From contig NC_067296.1 of NCBI RefSeq assembly GCF_020740795.1, positions 4,069,001 to 4,133,000 of the forward strand: 64,000 nt of DNA. The letters are read 5' to 3'. The notes beneath the pieces were generated by a model, which worked only from the letters and a program-made list of their open reading frames with translations, had not been told where the DNA came from and did no database searches. The stretch is from Apus apus (Eukaryota; Chordata; Aves; Apodiformes; Apodidae). The position numbers were made by a program, and so were the translations under genes. This document shows, piece after piece, positions 32,230-46,899 of the stretch. The first letter of the stretch is position 1. Every line of letters begins with the position of its first letter.

Positions 32230-32830
32230 GGCTGGGAATATCACAATTTTAGATTAACATGTGCTGCAATGAGAAAACTCACCTGAAGGATACATGAAAA
32301 CTAAATCAAAGCTTCTGGATTAAGCCTCGTTATTCCTAAAATAGACAACTTTTAATCTGTAATTTAGCAGCCAGTTTGTACATTATTTTTTATGGTTTTC
32401 ATTGCCCAGAAGTGAAGAGCCCTCATAAACCATCATCATCTATAAACTACAAATTCTTTTGTAATTTGACCACAACATGTTCCCAAAGTTACTTCAAATA
32501 AGCTAGAATTAAATTTAACTCATAATTTGTCTTTATTGTTGATAAAAAATAAAAATAAGTGTTAGCCATTGGTTACTTGCAATCCTAAATTCCCAGCTCA
32601 CTGTGCAAGTAGTATTGCTCCCACAAGCTTAACAGCATTTTCTTTGACTTAATATATGAAGCTTCATCACTGTCAAATTAAATATTCATATATGTACATG
32701 CTCTTATATTTCATAGGAAACAATTATGGGCTAGGAAAGTTCATACTTCACACATGCCAAGCTCTTAAGGTCAGCTTGCAAATAAAAAAAAAGCCTTTCT
32801 GCCACAGCTGTAGATTTTAAGTGCTGCTGT
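32230..32830. promoter_or_regulatory. AT-rich candidate conserved non-coding element A
   Basis: A sharply AT-rich block sits in otherwise GC-moderate sequence, with many homeodomain-type cores (TAATTT, ATTAAAT, TAATTTG) and without microsatellite or transposon structure. This texture is typical of vertebrate developmental enhancers. It is only a candidate, since conservation was not tested. Confidence 0.3.
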
Positions 32831-35800
32831 TCAAAATTAGATGATGGCTCTCCCCAGTCCCGGGCTGGCTGCTTTCCTCCAGCATAATATTATTTTAAAC
32901 AAAATTGGAGTCGACTTGTCACGAAAGCACGAGAGGCAGAGAACTGAGCATTACCCATGGTTACAGGCCCACTGGCAGTGACCACTTGGGCAGCAGCCAT
33001 GCCCAGCCTGGCATATTCTGGGCAGAGCAGGGATGAGGAGCCTGTCCAGGAGGGCACATGTTCAGCTGCTCAACTCAGTCAAGGGACAAACACAATGTCC
33101 CCTTCTTGCTCTGGTGACCCCAGCCCTGCTCCCCCTGGGACACTGAGCTCAGAGGCCTCTGAACCCAGCATCCAGTGCCTGGATCCAACTGGCCTCCTTC
33201 CTATCCCATACCTGGTCATATCCAGGCTGGTAAATGATGCAGCAAAACAGGCAGTAAAAGCTGCTGTCATGAACAGGGGCTGGTCTGTACAGGAAATTTC
33301 TCCCTAAGCAGCCTGTGATCAAATGATACACGAGTATTGGAGAGCTTACATATATTTTTTTATGTTTTGTTTTTTGTTTGTTTTCTTTTCCCCCCCTCTT
33401 TTAAAAGTCTTATTTATTCTTATTTTCATTTAATCTGTGCAGGCTGTAAGGCAGGGCCTCTCAGAGCAGAGGGCTGGTGCCAGCAGCCAGCTCGCCTTTG
33501 GGGTGTTTCTCGTCAGGAGGGCTCCATCTCAACCAGCTCCATCCCCCATCTGTCCGTTTGCTTTCCCCATTTTGTGTCTGTTTCTAAAAAATGCAGGTCG
33601 ACGACACAGTTTCTCACATCTCTCTGCAAACATCTTCCAGCCCCATCTAAAATCTGAGATAAATACAGTGGGAAAACCTGGCCCCTGTTTTGTGATGTTC
33701 CTGGCAATTCAGCCAATGCCAACAAGGCAGCAGGCACTGGTTTGTCCATCTTCCTTAACAGGACCTTGCTCAGTATTTCAGAGTGACACAAGCAGGGGAC
33801 ATTTCAGCCAGGGTTTGATGCCACTGGCAGAATTGCAGTTGGGTTTCTGAACCAGCTCCCTGCATCCCTCCCTGGAGCCTCATGCACAGAGGCTGCAGTT
33901 TCCAGAGGCAGGATTTGGATGCGCAGCCCCTGCGTGACATCCATTAGTTTGGGTTGGTTTTGTCGTTGTGTTTTGTTTGGTTTGTTTTTTTTTTTGACAG
34001 AGACCAAAAATAAAAGCCACATAAAAGATAGAGTTAGAATCTGAGCTGAGAAAATCTCAGATGAGTCTATTACTGTGTTGTGAGGAAAACCAGAAGGCAA
34101 AGCGGGGTGCGTCATCACCCGCTGCACAGGGAAGGACAGCTCAGCCCACAGCAGCACTCCCAGTGCTGCCACGTCTGCTGCAGGAGAGGCTGAGACAGAA
34201 ACCCTCACCCTGTGCTGGTGCTTGTGAGTCCTCTGCACCCCCACAGCTAGCTACCCAGGTCCCAGGGCTCCTGGGCTGCTGTGCTTGGCTTCAGCTGCAG
34301 TGCTGGCAGAGTCCTGCCCTAAGAAATAACAACACAAATAAAGAGAGCAGAAAGAAAAAACTTCTTGTTTTTTCTTTTTCTCTCTCTTTTTTTTTTTTTT
34401 TTCTCCAAGAAAGGCTCCACAGATGATGTTCTCATTCATCCCACATGTATGAGGTGAGCACTGCAATGCACGGAGCTGGGAAAACATGCTCCACAGCCCA
34501 GGAGGATGAGAGTGCCCAGCTCTCTGGGGCCAGAGGGGCTCGGCCTCAGGCAGCACCAGCCTTCCTGGGGCAGAACTGATGTGCAGGGAAATGCCATCAC
34601 CCACGTCTTACACAAGCAATAGAGAACCTGCTTATTCCTTACACGGCATGAAGAGACCAGCTAAACATGCTGTCTTGATTCTGTGTTGCATCCTGCCCCT
34701 GCCAAGCCTCTAGTCCTGGGCAGGAGGGAGCTGCAGATCCTGTCCCACTGCAGACAGCTCCTCCAGGCTGCCTCTGGATCCACTCACAGGGACAGCACAT
34801 GTTCATTACAGGCTAAATGTAGCATTTCTATATAGTGTATCAAACACTCTGACCTAGAAAGTTTTCCTATCAACACGTCAGATGAGGAAAATCAGGACAG
34901 GGTAGTTATTTGTTGTCCTGAAGAGCAGGCGAGCAGCTCTGCAGGACCATTCCCTGTCCAGAGGCACCAAAGGAGCCAGCACCACAGGGCTCAGCATCAG
35001 CCCCAAATGCAGAAGACCTGACTGTTGCAAAGTGACTTTTCTTCTTCTATCTAATGAACAGAAAGAAAACAGATATTTGGACATGATGAAAATATCCCTT
35101 GCCAGGAGATTAAAAGGGAACAGACCATGAGCTGGAATCACAGCTGGAGCAGAGGATGTATTTTTTGTGACAGAGCAGCACACCCTTCAGCTCTGCAGCT
35201 TCCACAGACTCACAGCAAATAGCTCAGCAAAACAGAAATCCCACCTCTCACTGCTGCCAAAAACCTCATGGTCATAAAAACCCCTCAGAAATGATAGAGC
35301 TTGACATGCTCCCCCCAGTTAGAAAATATCACACGTGTACAAAAGTATGCAAACACTGCATTTGTGTCCTCATGGTGCCACGTACCTCCTTGCACCTGCA
35401 AAACTGGGCAAAAATGCTCCCATTACCATCGAGAAAGCTGAGAAACCAAGAGCTCACAGCTGGGGGATGGTGAATCCTGGCTCCCTGGCCCCTGCTGGTT
35501 TCACAGCCTCCCCCCCCCTCCCCAGTTCTTCATCCAAAGGCTGCATCCTGCTGCAAGGTGCTGCAGTGAGGCTGGAGACACTGGTGTTCTGCCTTTCAGA
35601 CATGATAAATAGAGGCATGAAGAGACAGGGACAAGGGGTACATGCACATCTGGCTCCCTTGCTGCCTTCTGCAGAAAACTGCAGTGAAGCACTTCATGAA
35701 GTAGATATGTTTTTGCTTAAATTACTTCTACAAAGAGATTTTTTTTCCCCCCTCACATCAGACATCACACTAATAACATCTGCATCCCAAGCCTGTGCCT

Positions 35801-38800
35801 TTGTCACAGGGCCCTTCACTTTATGCTTTAGCCATTGACTCCAATTCCTGCTGAAAGGCCCTGCCCTTCCAGCCTGAAAAACCTTGTTTTTTAAAAAATA
35901 TTGTTTGATTTGTTTGGGCGTGGTTTTTTTTTCAGTTTATTCTTATTGCATTGACTCTGCTTTAGCCCTCGAAACCCATCACAGTGAGCAGCCCACAGAA
36001 GCAGAGTACCCTGGAGCACTTTCTGTGCCCTAAAGCAGCTTTTCTGGTTGCTCTCTCCAGCCTGGCCAGCGAGCAGAGGACAGCAGCAAGGGACAGCTGC
36101 CCAAGGCTCAGATATCCTTGTGGTACCAGTGAGGCCACTGTCACCCCTCCATGAGCACACAGGGAGCCCATCCCAGTGCAGTGCATCTGCTGGGACACAC
36201 TGCAGGTTTCAGAGGAGGTTTTACCCTTTCCCATCTTACCCTGCTCCACAGGCTCAAATGTCAGGAATCTTGCCAGCAGATCTGTGCTCCCATCACCACT
36301 TTCTTCCTAGTGTTGCTCCTAATAGAAAAAGGGGAATATGCCCACGAAGCCCATTGTTATGTTCCATGAAAGAGTCCATGAATGCCCCACTGGGCTCACT
36401 GTGTTTGTGGCTCAGGAGCTTTGAAAACCAGGCAGGACCAGGACGTTGGGCAAGTCTGTGGCTGGCAAACCCATCCAGGACTGGTTGTGCCAGCCTGTCT
36501 GATGCTGGGAACCGCTCTGAGCTGCAGGCACTTGACCTCTCCATCACCACACAGCTTGAAGGCTGAACCAGGTCAGAGGCACCCTCAGAGCACGTTTCAG
36601 AGGACCATAGGGTGCATCACCCTGAGTTAATCAGAAAGCTGCTCATGCTCAGGCAGCCAGGCTGCCTCACGGGGTTTCCTTGGCACAATTCCTGGAGGAG
36701 GAAACCATTTCTCAGTGCCTTCAAGTCTCCATTACTGGAAACCCTGAAGGGAAGGATGGGTAGGAGTTTATTGACTGCTCCATCTCTCCAGCATCTTAAT
36801 GATATCTCTGTAACAAAACAGAGTGAAGGGCAGAGACCCCAAAGCACTAAAGACCCAAACCCAGAGCTCTGACTTACCAGTACATGCTGCCTGTAGTCCA
36901 ACCATGTCAACCCTCCTGAGACCCAGGCCATGGCTTGAGCTGTGTGCTGGGCTCACACTGAAACCCTTCCCTGTAAACACCTGCATTAAAACTGCATTTG
37001 ATTGGTTCCAAACTGTTATTGTCCTGGCAATGAGTGTCCATCAAGATTCCAGGCACAATTCCTACTCTGCACAGGGAGCTAAGAGTCTTCAGCAAGTCCC
37101 ATAACCAACCTTTTATAACTTTTTTATCCATTGCTACCTCAGTTTAGAGCTCTGTAGACACAAACCAGAATATTCGTTTCACAGAGGAATCTAAAGCATA
37201 GTCAGAGACATTAAACTTTGAGGAGAAGGTAGCAGCCTGCAGACTCAAAGTATTACTATTAAACAGACAGTTCTCATAGTAAACCTTCTGGCACCATAAC
37301 ATTATCTTCTTTTCATAGCAAAGTACTTCTTAAGCAATTTTGTTAATTTGCTTTATAAACAAAAAGAAATTTTGAGAGTGTGAAACCTCAGGAAAAGAAC
37401 AGCAGGGAAAGGAGCTCTGTGATTACCTCCCCCTGCACACATGTAAATTGTGGCTGAGATAAATTAATGAGACTTAAAGTTACTGCTTCTCCAAGGAGCA
37501 CGTCAGAAAACTGAATTAAAAGCAACTGAAGCCTAGGAAAGAAGGGGACTGTGTGTTCTGAGGGCAGGACTGTGATTCTGGAACTCTCTTCCAATATTTA
37601 AACACCTAATCTTAGGATTAACTTATTAATTACACGTGCTTTGGTGATTGCATGGGGTAGAAGATCTTCAGGACTTGTCCCTCCAGACTTGCAGGTGTCC
37701 TGAGACTAAGAGCTGAGCACAGGACCCACTCAGCCTCTTCAGGAGGAGCTGACACCCTTCTTGCCATGTCAGAGGTCTGTGTCTGATAAAGCTGGAGGCT
37801 TTGCTTTGCCAAAAACTCCTTTACATGGTATGAACCCCAATGGGGAAGGGACCAACTGGGGTCCCAGGCTGTACTGGCTTGTGCAGAAAGCAGAGATTAA
37901 ACTTCCTTGCTCCAATTTCAGTCACTGAACCTTTGTCACTCTGGGTAAATAATCTGAGCCAGGTTCAGCTCACATCCCAGCTGGTAATGGACAGAAGTGC
38001 CCAAGGTAAAGTTAAACTAGAGGGTTTCATTTTCCATGGTCTAAGTTTAACTCTTCCTACAAACCAGGTTGCCTTTCAGGTAACAGGCAATTACCGAGGG
38101 GTCTGAAGCTGCCAGAGCTGATAAGTGAACCTGAGAATATTCCTTATCTTCCTTCATTTTTCCAGTTTTTCTCAGAACAGTGCTCTGTTCTCTGAGTCCC
38201 AGTCTGGAAGGGCTAGGGGTGACTTTATAAGTCCTTGTATCATAGACAGGATGCTAGAAGTGACACCTCCTCTTGCTCTTGGTTAAACCTTGTATTTGTT
38301 CAGATCATTACCTACGGTTCTCAGTTGTGTTTGTTCCCATCAGTCAAATCCTTCTGAGGAAAAGCAATCTTGAAATTTATTTCCCCATTCAACTTCACCA
38401 TAGAAAGCCACCTGGAAGAGCAATAAACCTTTGAAACCAGCTCTCAGAGCAACCACACAGCTCTCTGGGACAACACAAGAGGCTACAGCAGCCAAAAAGT
38501 GACCATTACTGAAAGAAACTGCTTGAAAACACTGTTTCAAAGCAGGGAGGAGTTCAGAGCAGGTGCCTCGGTGTCCTCAGGAGCTCAGGTGGTGCCCTTG
38601 AAAGAGACAGAGGTGTCTGCAGAGCCATCACTGGGGCTGAAAGCAGGGAAATAAGTCAATAATTGTGTAATCAGTGGCATCTTACTTTTTTTTTAAATGA
38701 ACCTGTAAGGATGAGGATTCCTTCCCAGCACCCTTCCTCCCCTCTTTTGCCCAGAGCTCATCTTTCACCTTGTCATGCAATCCCCACTGGCCAGCTGCAG

Positions 38801-40410
38801 CCAGCCATGCTCCCTTTTCCATTACACACTCGGCTGAGCCGAGGATGGAAGGGCCCCTGGATTCCAGTGAGAAGGTAATTAATTGACTTTCTGCTCTCGT
38901 TGCTATGCGGCAAAGGTGGGAGCTGCAGCAGCTACAGTTCATTTTTAATCCTGGAAGATTAGCCACAAATGGCACCATGATGGAGATGATCAGCTGCCCA
39001 CAATAATGCTGCTGGCTTGACGAAGGGACAAGATGGGCTGGGATGAAGAGACCAGGAGTTGTGAGCAACACACACCCCTTTAACCCACCAGCCACCTACG
39101 AGGACTTGCAGCTTCTCTTCTAGGTGGTCTCTTTTTTCCTTCTTAAGCCTGAACTCCAAGTTGGGCAGAGATCAGAGACATCACTGCTCTGTTGGCTGGT
39201 GTCACCTCCCGGCCACACACTGCAGGTAGAAACAAAAAAAAAAAGGAAGAATCCCTTTTTGGAGCTGTAGGTTAAGTAAGTGGCTGATTCAGCACCTTGC
39301 CCAGCTCCAGTGTGCACCACAACCGTGGTGTCGTGTTCTTGGAGGCACAGACATCACCAACATCCACTTCCCTGTGCCATGGAACAGGAGATTTCACCAA
39401 CATTTGTTAGGAGATCATTTTTTTTTGGCTCAAAATACTAAAAACTATTCAATAGCTGAGGCAGCAAGACCACTCACATGGAGAAAATTACACATAGGCT
39501 GAAAATACATTGAAATTTCAGCCCTAGACTCACTCTGCAAATGAGTTTCTCTCTTTTGCAGCAATGAGTAACTGCAAAAACAAACAGATTTTGCTACCAG
39601 AACTATTAACCCGGGGGAGCTGCTTCTATTCTAAGCTTTATAAAGTGAATCCAAATAAGAGCAATTGTTTCATTAATTGTGCAAAAGAGCTTCTCATTCT
39701 TCAAGAGCTGTGTATTTGCCTGATGACTTCCAACGAAGCTGCTTTTCCCTGTCTGCTGAGTTGCCCTTTATCAGTAACTATGTTTCAGATTTAAAGTCAT
39801 TTGATAAGGAAGAGCAACCCCCTGGGGCAGGGGACTTGGGGACACAGCTATAATCCCACCACTGCCCCAAAGCAACCTGTGCTGGTGCCTCCCCCCTGCA
39901 GGCAGAGCCAGGCAGGGAATTGGGGTGGGGGCTGCTTTGCCAGCCCTTCCTCTCAAAATCCAAGAGGGTCATTTGGGCACATTCATCCAGATGAGGGCTG
40001 GAATTTGGGGAATTCATCCTGGTACCCCCAGCTGCTTCTCTGCTGATCTCTCACTTCCCACAGTGTGAAGCCCCCGGGCCCCCCAGGACCTGCTGTGCTA
40101 TTTGCCAGAGAAGGTCAAGAGAAGGTCAGCAGCAGAACAAATATTTGTCCTTTCTTGTGTCTCATTCAGGGCTCTAGAAGAATTAAAGTTTTATGTTATG
40201 ATCAAAACCTGGATCTCTCTCTGGTTGTTTTTTTGTCAGGTTACTCTGGGATGGCTTCCTTTGGTTTTCTGTCAGCCCTGCTGCCATTTCACCAGCACTC
40301 ACTCAAAACCTTGCCAGGCTCCAGCTGGATGGCTTAGTGTCCACCCAGAAAAGCATTGTCTTAACCTGGTATTTCTGGATGTCAGCAGCAGCCTAAGATT
40401 AATCACTGTG
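32831..40410. other. Gene-free intergenic stretch
   Basis: No exon with splice sites and a recognisable product was found. It contains T-rich and A-rich runs (33.35-33.42, 33.95-34.00, 34.36-34.41 and 35.89-35.93 kb) that may be old retroposon tails. Nothing else was resolved. Confidence 0.4.
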
Positions 40411-40604
40411 AGGGTGGTGAGAGCCTGGCCCAGGTTGCCCAGGGAAGCTGTGGCTGCCCCATCCCTGGCAGTGCTGAAGGGCAGGTTGGATGGGGCTTGG
40501 AGCAACCTGGGCTGGTGGGAGGTGTCCCTGCCCATGCAGGGGGTTGGACCTAGATGATCTTTAAGGTCCCTTCTAGGCCAAACCAGTCTGGGATTGTATG
40601 ATTT
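40411..40604 (+). repeat. CR1 LINE 3' fragment
   Basis: This is clear CR1 text: GGCCCAGGTTGCCCAGGGAA, CATCCCTGGCAGTGCTGAAG, GTTGGACCTAGATGATCTTT and AAGGTCCCTTCTAGGCCAAA, followed by a GGGATTGTATGATT terminus. It is oriented on the plus strand and 5'-truncated, as usual for CR1. Confidence 0.9.
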
Positions 40605-43600
40605 GAGCCCTATACACACCTTTTATGGCCTGAAATAGAAGCAAACCTATTTAAGCAGCAACATTTCCATAGGTCTCCCCTGGTGCCAAGGCAACAGCAA
40701 TGATACAAACAAAGGGTGAGGGACATCAGGTCAGACTGCAGAAGTCAAGCCATGGACAGATGATTAAGCAGTAACAGCAAAGTAAGTCAACACACATCAC
40801 CCAAACCTCAGCACCCAGCTATGTAGGTATCCCCAGCCTCTTCCTGCTGTCCAAGAAATTATTTTTTTTGCTTCAGATCTCACTGCTGGAGAACTGGTGG
40901 TTCAAAAGCACCTGTAGATGCCTTCAAGGCACCCATACAGTGCTCTGCAGGGTGGTCCTGACTGGGGTCCAGACTCCACACCCAGATCAATAACAAAAGG
41001 GCTTTTTGTACTTGTGTGCATTGTCCTCAACAACAGGCTCAGCCTCTTCCACTCCCTGGTGTCCTGAGACAGACCCACCTGTGGATGGGGCCAATCACTG
41101 GTCAACCTCCACAGCTCTGAGTAAGCAGCAGGCAGGGGCTGGCTCTGAAACACAGTGAGGGAGGATGGAGGGGTGGTTTCCTATAGGTGAAATGTGGAAA
41201 CAAAACAGAAATCCTCTTCTTGCATCTGGTCAAGGCCGTCACCAAATTCACAATGCCTGTAAAAGCACAAGGCTCACTCCCCAAGCAGTGAGCCCAGAAG
41301 AGCCATCTCATTTTGCAGAGGTGACAACTGCTGTCCCACATAGCCCCAGGCATGGACATCACACACAGGGAGTGGGGAGGGGTCTCAGCTGCAACATCAG
41401 CAGGAGTAAAAGCACATTGTTAAAGGTGTCAGTTTACAACATACAGCTGGGTCGAGGCAGAGATTCATTTTCACCTTTCTGAAGTCAATGCAAGGCCTCA
41501 AAGTAATCTCTGTCTCCCTGCTCCTTGGGCACTGTGAACTGCCTTCTTCACCTCGGTGGTGTTTACTCTGAAACTTAATGAAGACGACCTGTGTGTCCCT
41601 GGTACTTGCAAGTAGCTGTTTTTCTGCTTTTCCTCACAAACCATGTGGCTGTGACACCACAGCAGGAAGGGATGCAGACAGCAGCAGCATCCCAGACATT
41701 CCCAACCCTCCTTTCCACACAGTGTGTCATCACTAGTGTTAATACACTTACCTGCAACATAGCTGTGCTTCCCCCTTCTCTCCCCAGCGGCCCCAAATAC
41801 AGCTCCGAGATGCTCTCTGGAGTGAGACTGAAGAAATTCCAAAGCTACAATGTTTTACTGTTTGAACATTTAACACCTCACACGGATCTCATCAGTTTGA
41901 ATTCACAGCCCACTGTACGTTTCCCGTGCTTGAACAGGCACACAGGGAGCTGTGGTTTGCATCCAGCTGCGTGGCCAAGCAGGGGGAAGCTGGGAGCTGC
42001 TGTACCATGCCTCTAATGTGTGATTTGCATCAGCTAAAAAATAAATAAAGATGCCTGAGGTTCTAGAGAGGTGTTTCTAAACGGGCACACACCCTCGGGC
42101 TGAGCACTGCATCATGAAAGAAGGAAGTTTGTTGCCTGAGCCAGGGTAAAATTACTTGCCTGCTAAACAGGAGAGGTGTTGAAATATATGGAAGTGCCCT
42201 GTAAGTAGGCAGAAGTGCTCTACATGTGACTACAGTGGCTACAGGTCATCTTTGCTCCATGGAGTCACAGCAGGGAATCATTTGGTTCATGTGCCTCATG
42301 CCCTTAGTCTCTCTCCAGGGCACTTTTCTGTTGGTTACGGGGCAGACACTGGTGGCACAGCCACTCATCAGCACCCATCCCAGCTTACTCCAGTTACCCC
42401 CTGTTCAGGGAATTCCATTGCTCTTTGGGGGCTGATCCCAGGGGAGCAGCCAGGTCCTGCTCACACCTGGTGAAGCAGCTGAGCTGAGCAGACTCAGAGC
42501 AATGAGCCCAGAGCAGCTGGCTGTGCTGCCGCCGCGCCGTGCGCGTGTTGCAATGGGCCACGGAGCAAGGGGCTGTGATCGTGTAGATAGGAGGCCTGAA
42601 GCAGCAGGAGGCAATGAGGAATTATTCCTCACCTTATCTCCTTCACTCAGCATAGGACATAATTCCTGCCATTCCCCAGTCTGGCAGGTCCCAGAGGATG
42701 CATCTGCCCATGCTGCTCTCCTGATAAGGAAAGCTCCATCCTGTACGTCTGTAGTTTCTTTACACACTGTGCATAGCCACAACTGTTATTCTGCCTTGCT
42801 TAGATGGAAGGAGATTTGGAAGAAAGCATGTGCCACTAATTCTAATTAAAAAAATATATATTGGCTGCTGGTGTCACAGTAGTCACAGCAGAGACCAGAC
42901 CTGGAGGCTTGAGATGTGTGTCACAGTGTAACACGTACAATTAGTGCTCATCTCCATGACGTTTGATGGGAAGCAGTATCATAGCTACCCCATCAAAAAA
43001 TGGTCTGCACAAAAAGGAGTGGTGCGTGCTTCCCTCCTTGCTTTTCCCTTCCCTGCATGTGAGCAGCAGAGGTGACATCTAGAGTAGGAATTGGAGATGC
43101 TTTACAGGGCAGCCCATGAGCACCATTTTCCCTGCCCTACCTGCACCCCCCTCCCCCCCCCCCCACCCAACCTGAGCCAGCCTCTGGTTTCCTCCTGCAA
43201 CTATATTATGCTGTGAATCAAAAGCAGAACACATGAAGGCAATGTAACCCCTTCCCCTGCACATTCCTAGGGCCAAAGTGATTTCCATCACCACCAGCTC
43301 AAGCACTGAAATCATCAAAACAAGATACCAAACAAAAGGTCAAATATTTGTAGTTATGGACATACAGATACCTTATCCTGTGCACATATGTCCATGGGAA
43401 TACTTACCTACTTACCCAGGGATATTTGCTTGCTTGAGGCCATGAAAATACCCCCTGCTACGGTGGAGCTGAGTGTCCCACAGGGGGACAGTCAGCTACT
43501 GCAAACTCACTGTGTGCAGTTAAGATGTCCATCTTGCACTGGGTCAGGATCTATATTTCTAAGAGTCCCTATTCTGCACTTAGCTACAGAGCATCTAGAG

Positions 43601-44559
43601 AAAAGAGAGAGAACAGAGAAGTTTCCATCAGCAAATGACTAACATCTGGTTCTTGAGTGGGGCTCTTCTAGGGCCGAAGCCACTAGTTAGCAAAACCTGT
43701 ATGTAGCAAAGTCCACATCTGCAGCTTCAGGCAATAGTTCTCAGCTTTGGTACTTCCTTTATAAAAGGAGCTCAGGGTGAAAAGGTGACAATATTCTTGA
43801 AAGTGAGAGGTCCATGCCTCATTTAAATAGGAGCTGATGGCTGGGGAAATACACACCATTGAGGAGGGGGATATTTTCTGCCTTTCAGAGCTTTCCTCTT
43901 GGCTGGGAACAGGAGAAAAGCAACTTTTAGACACTGAATTAGGAAAGGAAAGGCTCAGGCCAAATAAGATGTGCCTGTTTATTCACAGGTAAGAAAATAT
44001 CAATACTAATTCACTTGAAAAAAAGCATGGCAAAACATCCTCCATCTCTTTCCATGTCTCAGCACACCTATTCAACAAATGGAAACACTAAACCTTATTT
44101 TATTCACAGGTTTTGGGGAAGGATAAATTGTTAAATATTTTATTCTCTACCTTTAAGTCACTGTGCCCTCAGTATTTCTTTCTATGCTCCCTAGTCTGAC
44201 TCTGTTGTAAGAGGTGGGAGAATTCCTATTGCTTTCAAGGGGCCATGTGTTTAAGAATTGGCTCATTTTCTAGCCTGCTAATGTTTTCAATTATGTGAAG
44301 CCCAATTCAATATCTCTACCTGATTGGGAGGCAGCAGGAGTTGGCTTTTTGTGTTCTCTGACCTAGAGCTGACTCCATTTGCTGCCTATCTGACTAACTA
44401 GTGAAGCAGAAAATGCACACAACACAGCACAATTAATGACAGAGTCTGAAAAACACACCACATCCCAGCAGAAAGGAAGAAATTAGGCTCTTGCACAGTG
44501 AAGGAGCTTGTTGAGGATGTTTTTCTATTTATAACAATGTAAAGGGTGGGGGGTGAAAG
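40605..44559. other. Gene-free intergenic stretch
   Basis: No supportable gene. A small CpG cluster lies at 42528-42555, and a C run at 43143-43168. Confidence 0.4.
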
Positions 44560-44800
44560 CCAGGCTTAGTGGAAAATCCTATTGTGTTTTTTTTTATTCT
44601 AAAATTCCCTTGAAAAATAAATGAATTTAAGATGACAGTATTAAAATTCACACCAGCTGTGTGGCACTGTGGAGTGCCAAGAGAGGGAGAGGGTTTCTCT
44701 GGCTTTTAACAATCTGCCTTTGTTGACAAATATGGCAAAACATTTACATAAAGAGAAAAACACTCCTTGAAAAAAACAAAGAGTCAAGTGACTTACCTTG
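44560..44800. promoter_or_regulatory. AT-rich candidate conserved non-coding element B
   Basis: An AT-rich block contains a SOX-like CCTTTGTT string (about 44717) and ATTAAAATTC/AATGAATTTAA text. It has no repeat structure. It is a weak candidate on texture alone. Confidence 0.2.
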
Positions 44801-46899
44801 CTCCTCTACGATGCTGATATATTACTATTAAACAGGATGTTATGGCAAAAAAAAAAAATACATGAAAGACATCATAGTTTGACCCTTTTTCTTATTTTTG
44901 CCCACCCAAACTGACCCAGAATTGCAATCACACCTACTTTCATGATATACTTGAGAAAAATGGCAAATCTGGTGCTGTGTTAGAAATCACTCATTTAATT
45001 CAGTTCACTAAGGGGATGGGTCTTTTAAACCCATCTGGAAATTGCTTTTGGATACAAAATGCCTTTGGACACTGTGACAGAACCAGCACTAGCAGGTTGA
45101 TCTCATGAGGGCGATGGTAACAGAGCAAGCAGGACCCAAGGTATCAACATGAGGTGCAACAAGAGGAAGGAGCAGACTAAGTTACCTCAATACATCATTT
45201 TTGAAAATCAGGAAAGCACCAACCACCTGATTTACACTTGCTGCTCTTTCAGGTGACTTTTTATTATCTGAGGAGCAAATCCTACTTTTGCAGGTGGCAG
45301 AGGGACACGGGTAGTCCTTCAAAATCTTCTTTTAAACACCACCTCCTCCATTTAAATATTCAATTGAGATTTTTACTTACTTTTCTCTCCCCACCCTGGA
45401 AAGCTGCTAGACACCCTGTCCTCTCCCACAGCAAGGGTGTCCTTCCCAGGGCTGCTCTCATGCTCCACTGTCCTCACCCACCCCTGTGACATCTTCCCAC
45501 AGCACATGACACCAAGGGTGACACTGCTGCCATAGGACACTGTGGGTTGCAATAGTGTCCAATCTCCACTGGTACCAGCTCCAGTGTATCCACAGGCTGG
45601 AGGGGAAGAAGCCAAAAACCTCACTGCAGCATCTTCATCAGTTATCTCCAGGATGTGCTCACCACACCTACAGCCTTCATATTACTTCTAGCAATAGAAA
45701 TGCCTTTAAAAAATGACACCACGTTTAAGATCTACAGAGCCAAGGTCTCAGGCAGCATCAGGCTTATTAAATAGTGGCTGTGCTGCCTCCTGGGTAAACA
45801 CACCAACACTCTGGCCCTTGGCTTGAACCAGGGGTGGGAAACAAAGACCAGCCCAATTGGGTCTGTGAAGGCAGGGAGTGCACACAAACCAGCCACAGAA
45901 CCTGGTGACCATCACAAAACGGATCATGCAGGAGACCAAAAACATCAGAGCTGAACTTGTTCCCACAACCTTAATTCAGCACCTTTAAGCAGATCCAGAA
46001 TTCAGCCTTCCCACTTCATGGTGGGTCCTGCTTCACGTCGCAGGTGGGAAGGACAACACCCCAAGAGAGAACAAATGGCAACACCTTAATTATTGTCACT
46101 GTTCACTCTGTGGCCACAAGCTCCATCCATGCAGTAGAGCCAGGCACTGGTCTGAATGGACCAGCACTTGTTTCCCCACAGGACATTTGTCATGGCCAAT
46201 AGAGAAACCAGATTTTTCAAGCAGTAATAGATCCAGTAGGACACAGAAGCATTATTCCCATCTTACCTCCAAAGCATAGTGCTTCATTTTATAGTCAGTT
46301 TGAAGCACAAAGGATCTGATTTTTTCCTGTGGGATTTAATATTCTTTTCAGCAACTGGTGTGTTTAAAATCCAGACCCTGCTGGCTTCAGTTGAAGACTG
46401 GAAGAGCTGTATTCCTGAAAAATCAGGTCTCAGGGTTGGGAAAGAGTTGTGAAATATCACTGTAGCTCTGCACGTGTTCCTTAATGAATAGTTTTTGAAA
46501 AATAAAGATTCTCTGGCTTGACAGCACTAACTTTAATGCAAATGTCTTCCGTTCGTCCTCTCTGGGAACCAGACTTGTTCAAGCACTCAGCACCTTGCCA
46601 GGCCAGGGCTGTGATGAGCAGCAATGTGCCATTTGTCCCCTTCAAACTTTGCAGCATTTGCACATTTTGACACTGAATTTCTAATTCTCTCCTCTTTGCA
46701 AGAGCCGTGGCAGTTCAGAGGTTTGGGGTTTGTTTTTTTAAATGCTCATTTAGTAACTGACTATTCATTCGAGTACTAAAAAAAAGGAAACTATTTCAGA
46801 AATTCCACTTCCCCTACAGATCATTCCTGCTTTTCTGCACTTTTCCAGCTTTTTATTAGGGAATCTTCCCACTGGTTCCCTGTGGCAATGCACGGCCTT
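44801..46899. other. Gene-free intergenic stretch
   Basis: No exon, RNA gene or repeat family was recognised. Confidence 0.4.

Noticed and set aside
32957-33331. 116-codon plus-strand frame and overlapping minus-strand frame, considered as exons
   Set aside because: No splice signals match the frame ends and neither translation resembles a known family; the two strands are equally open.
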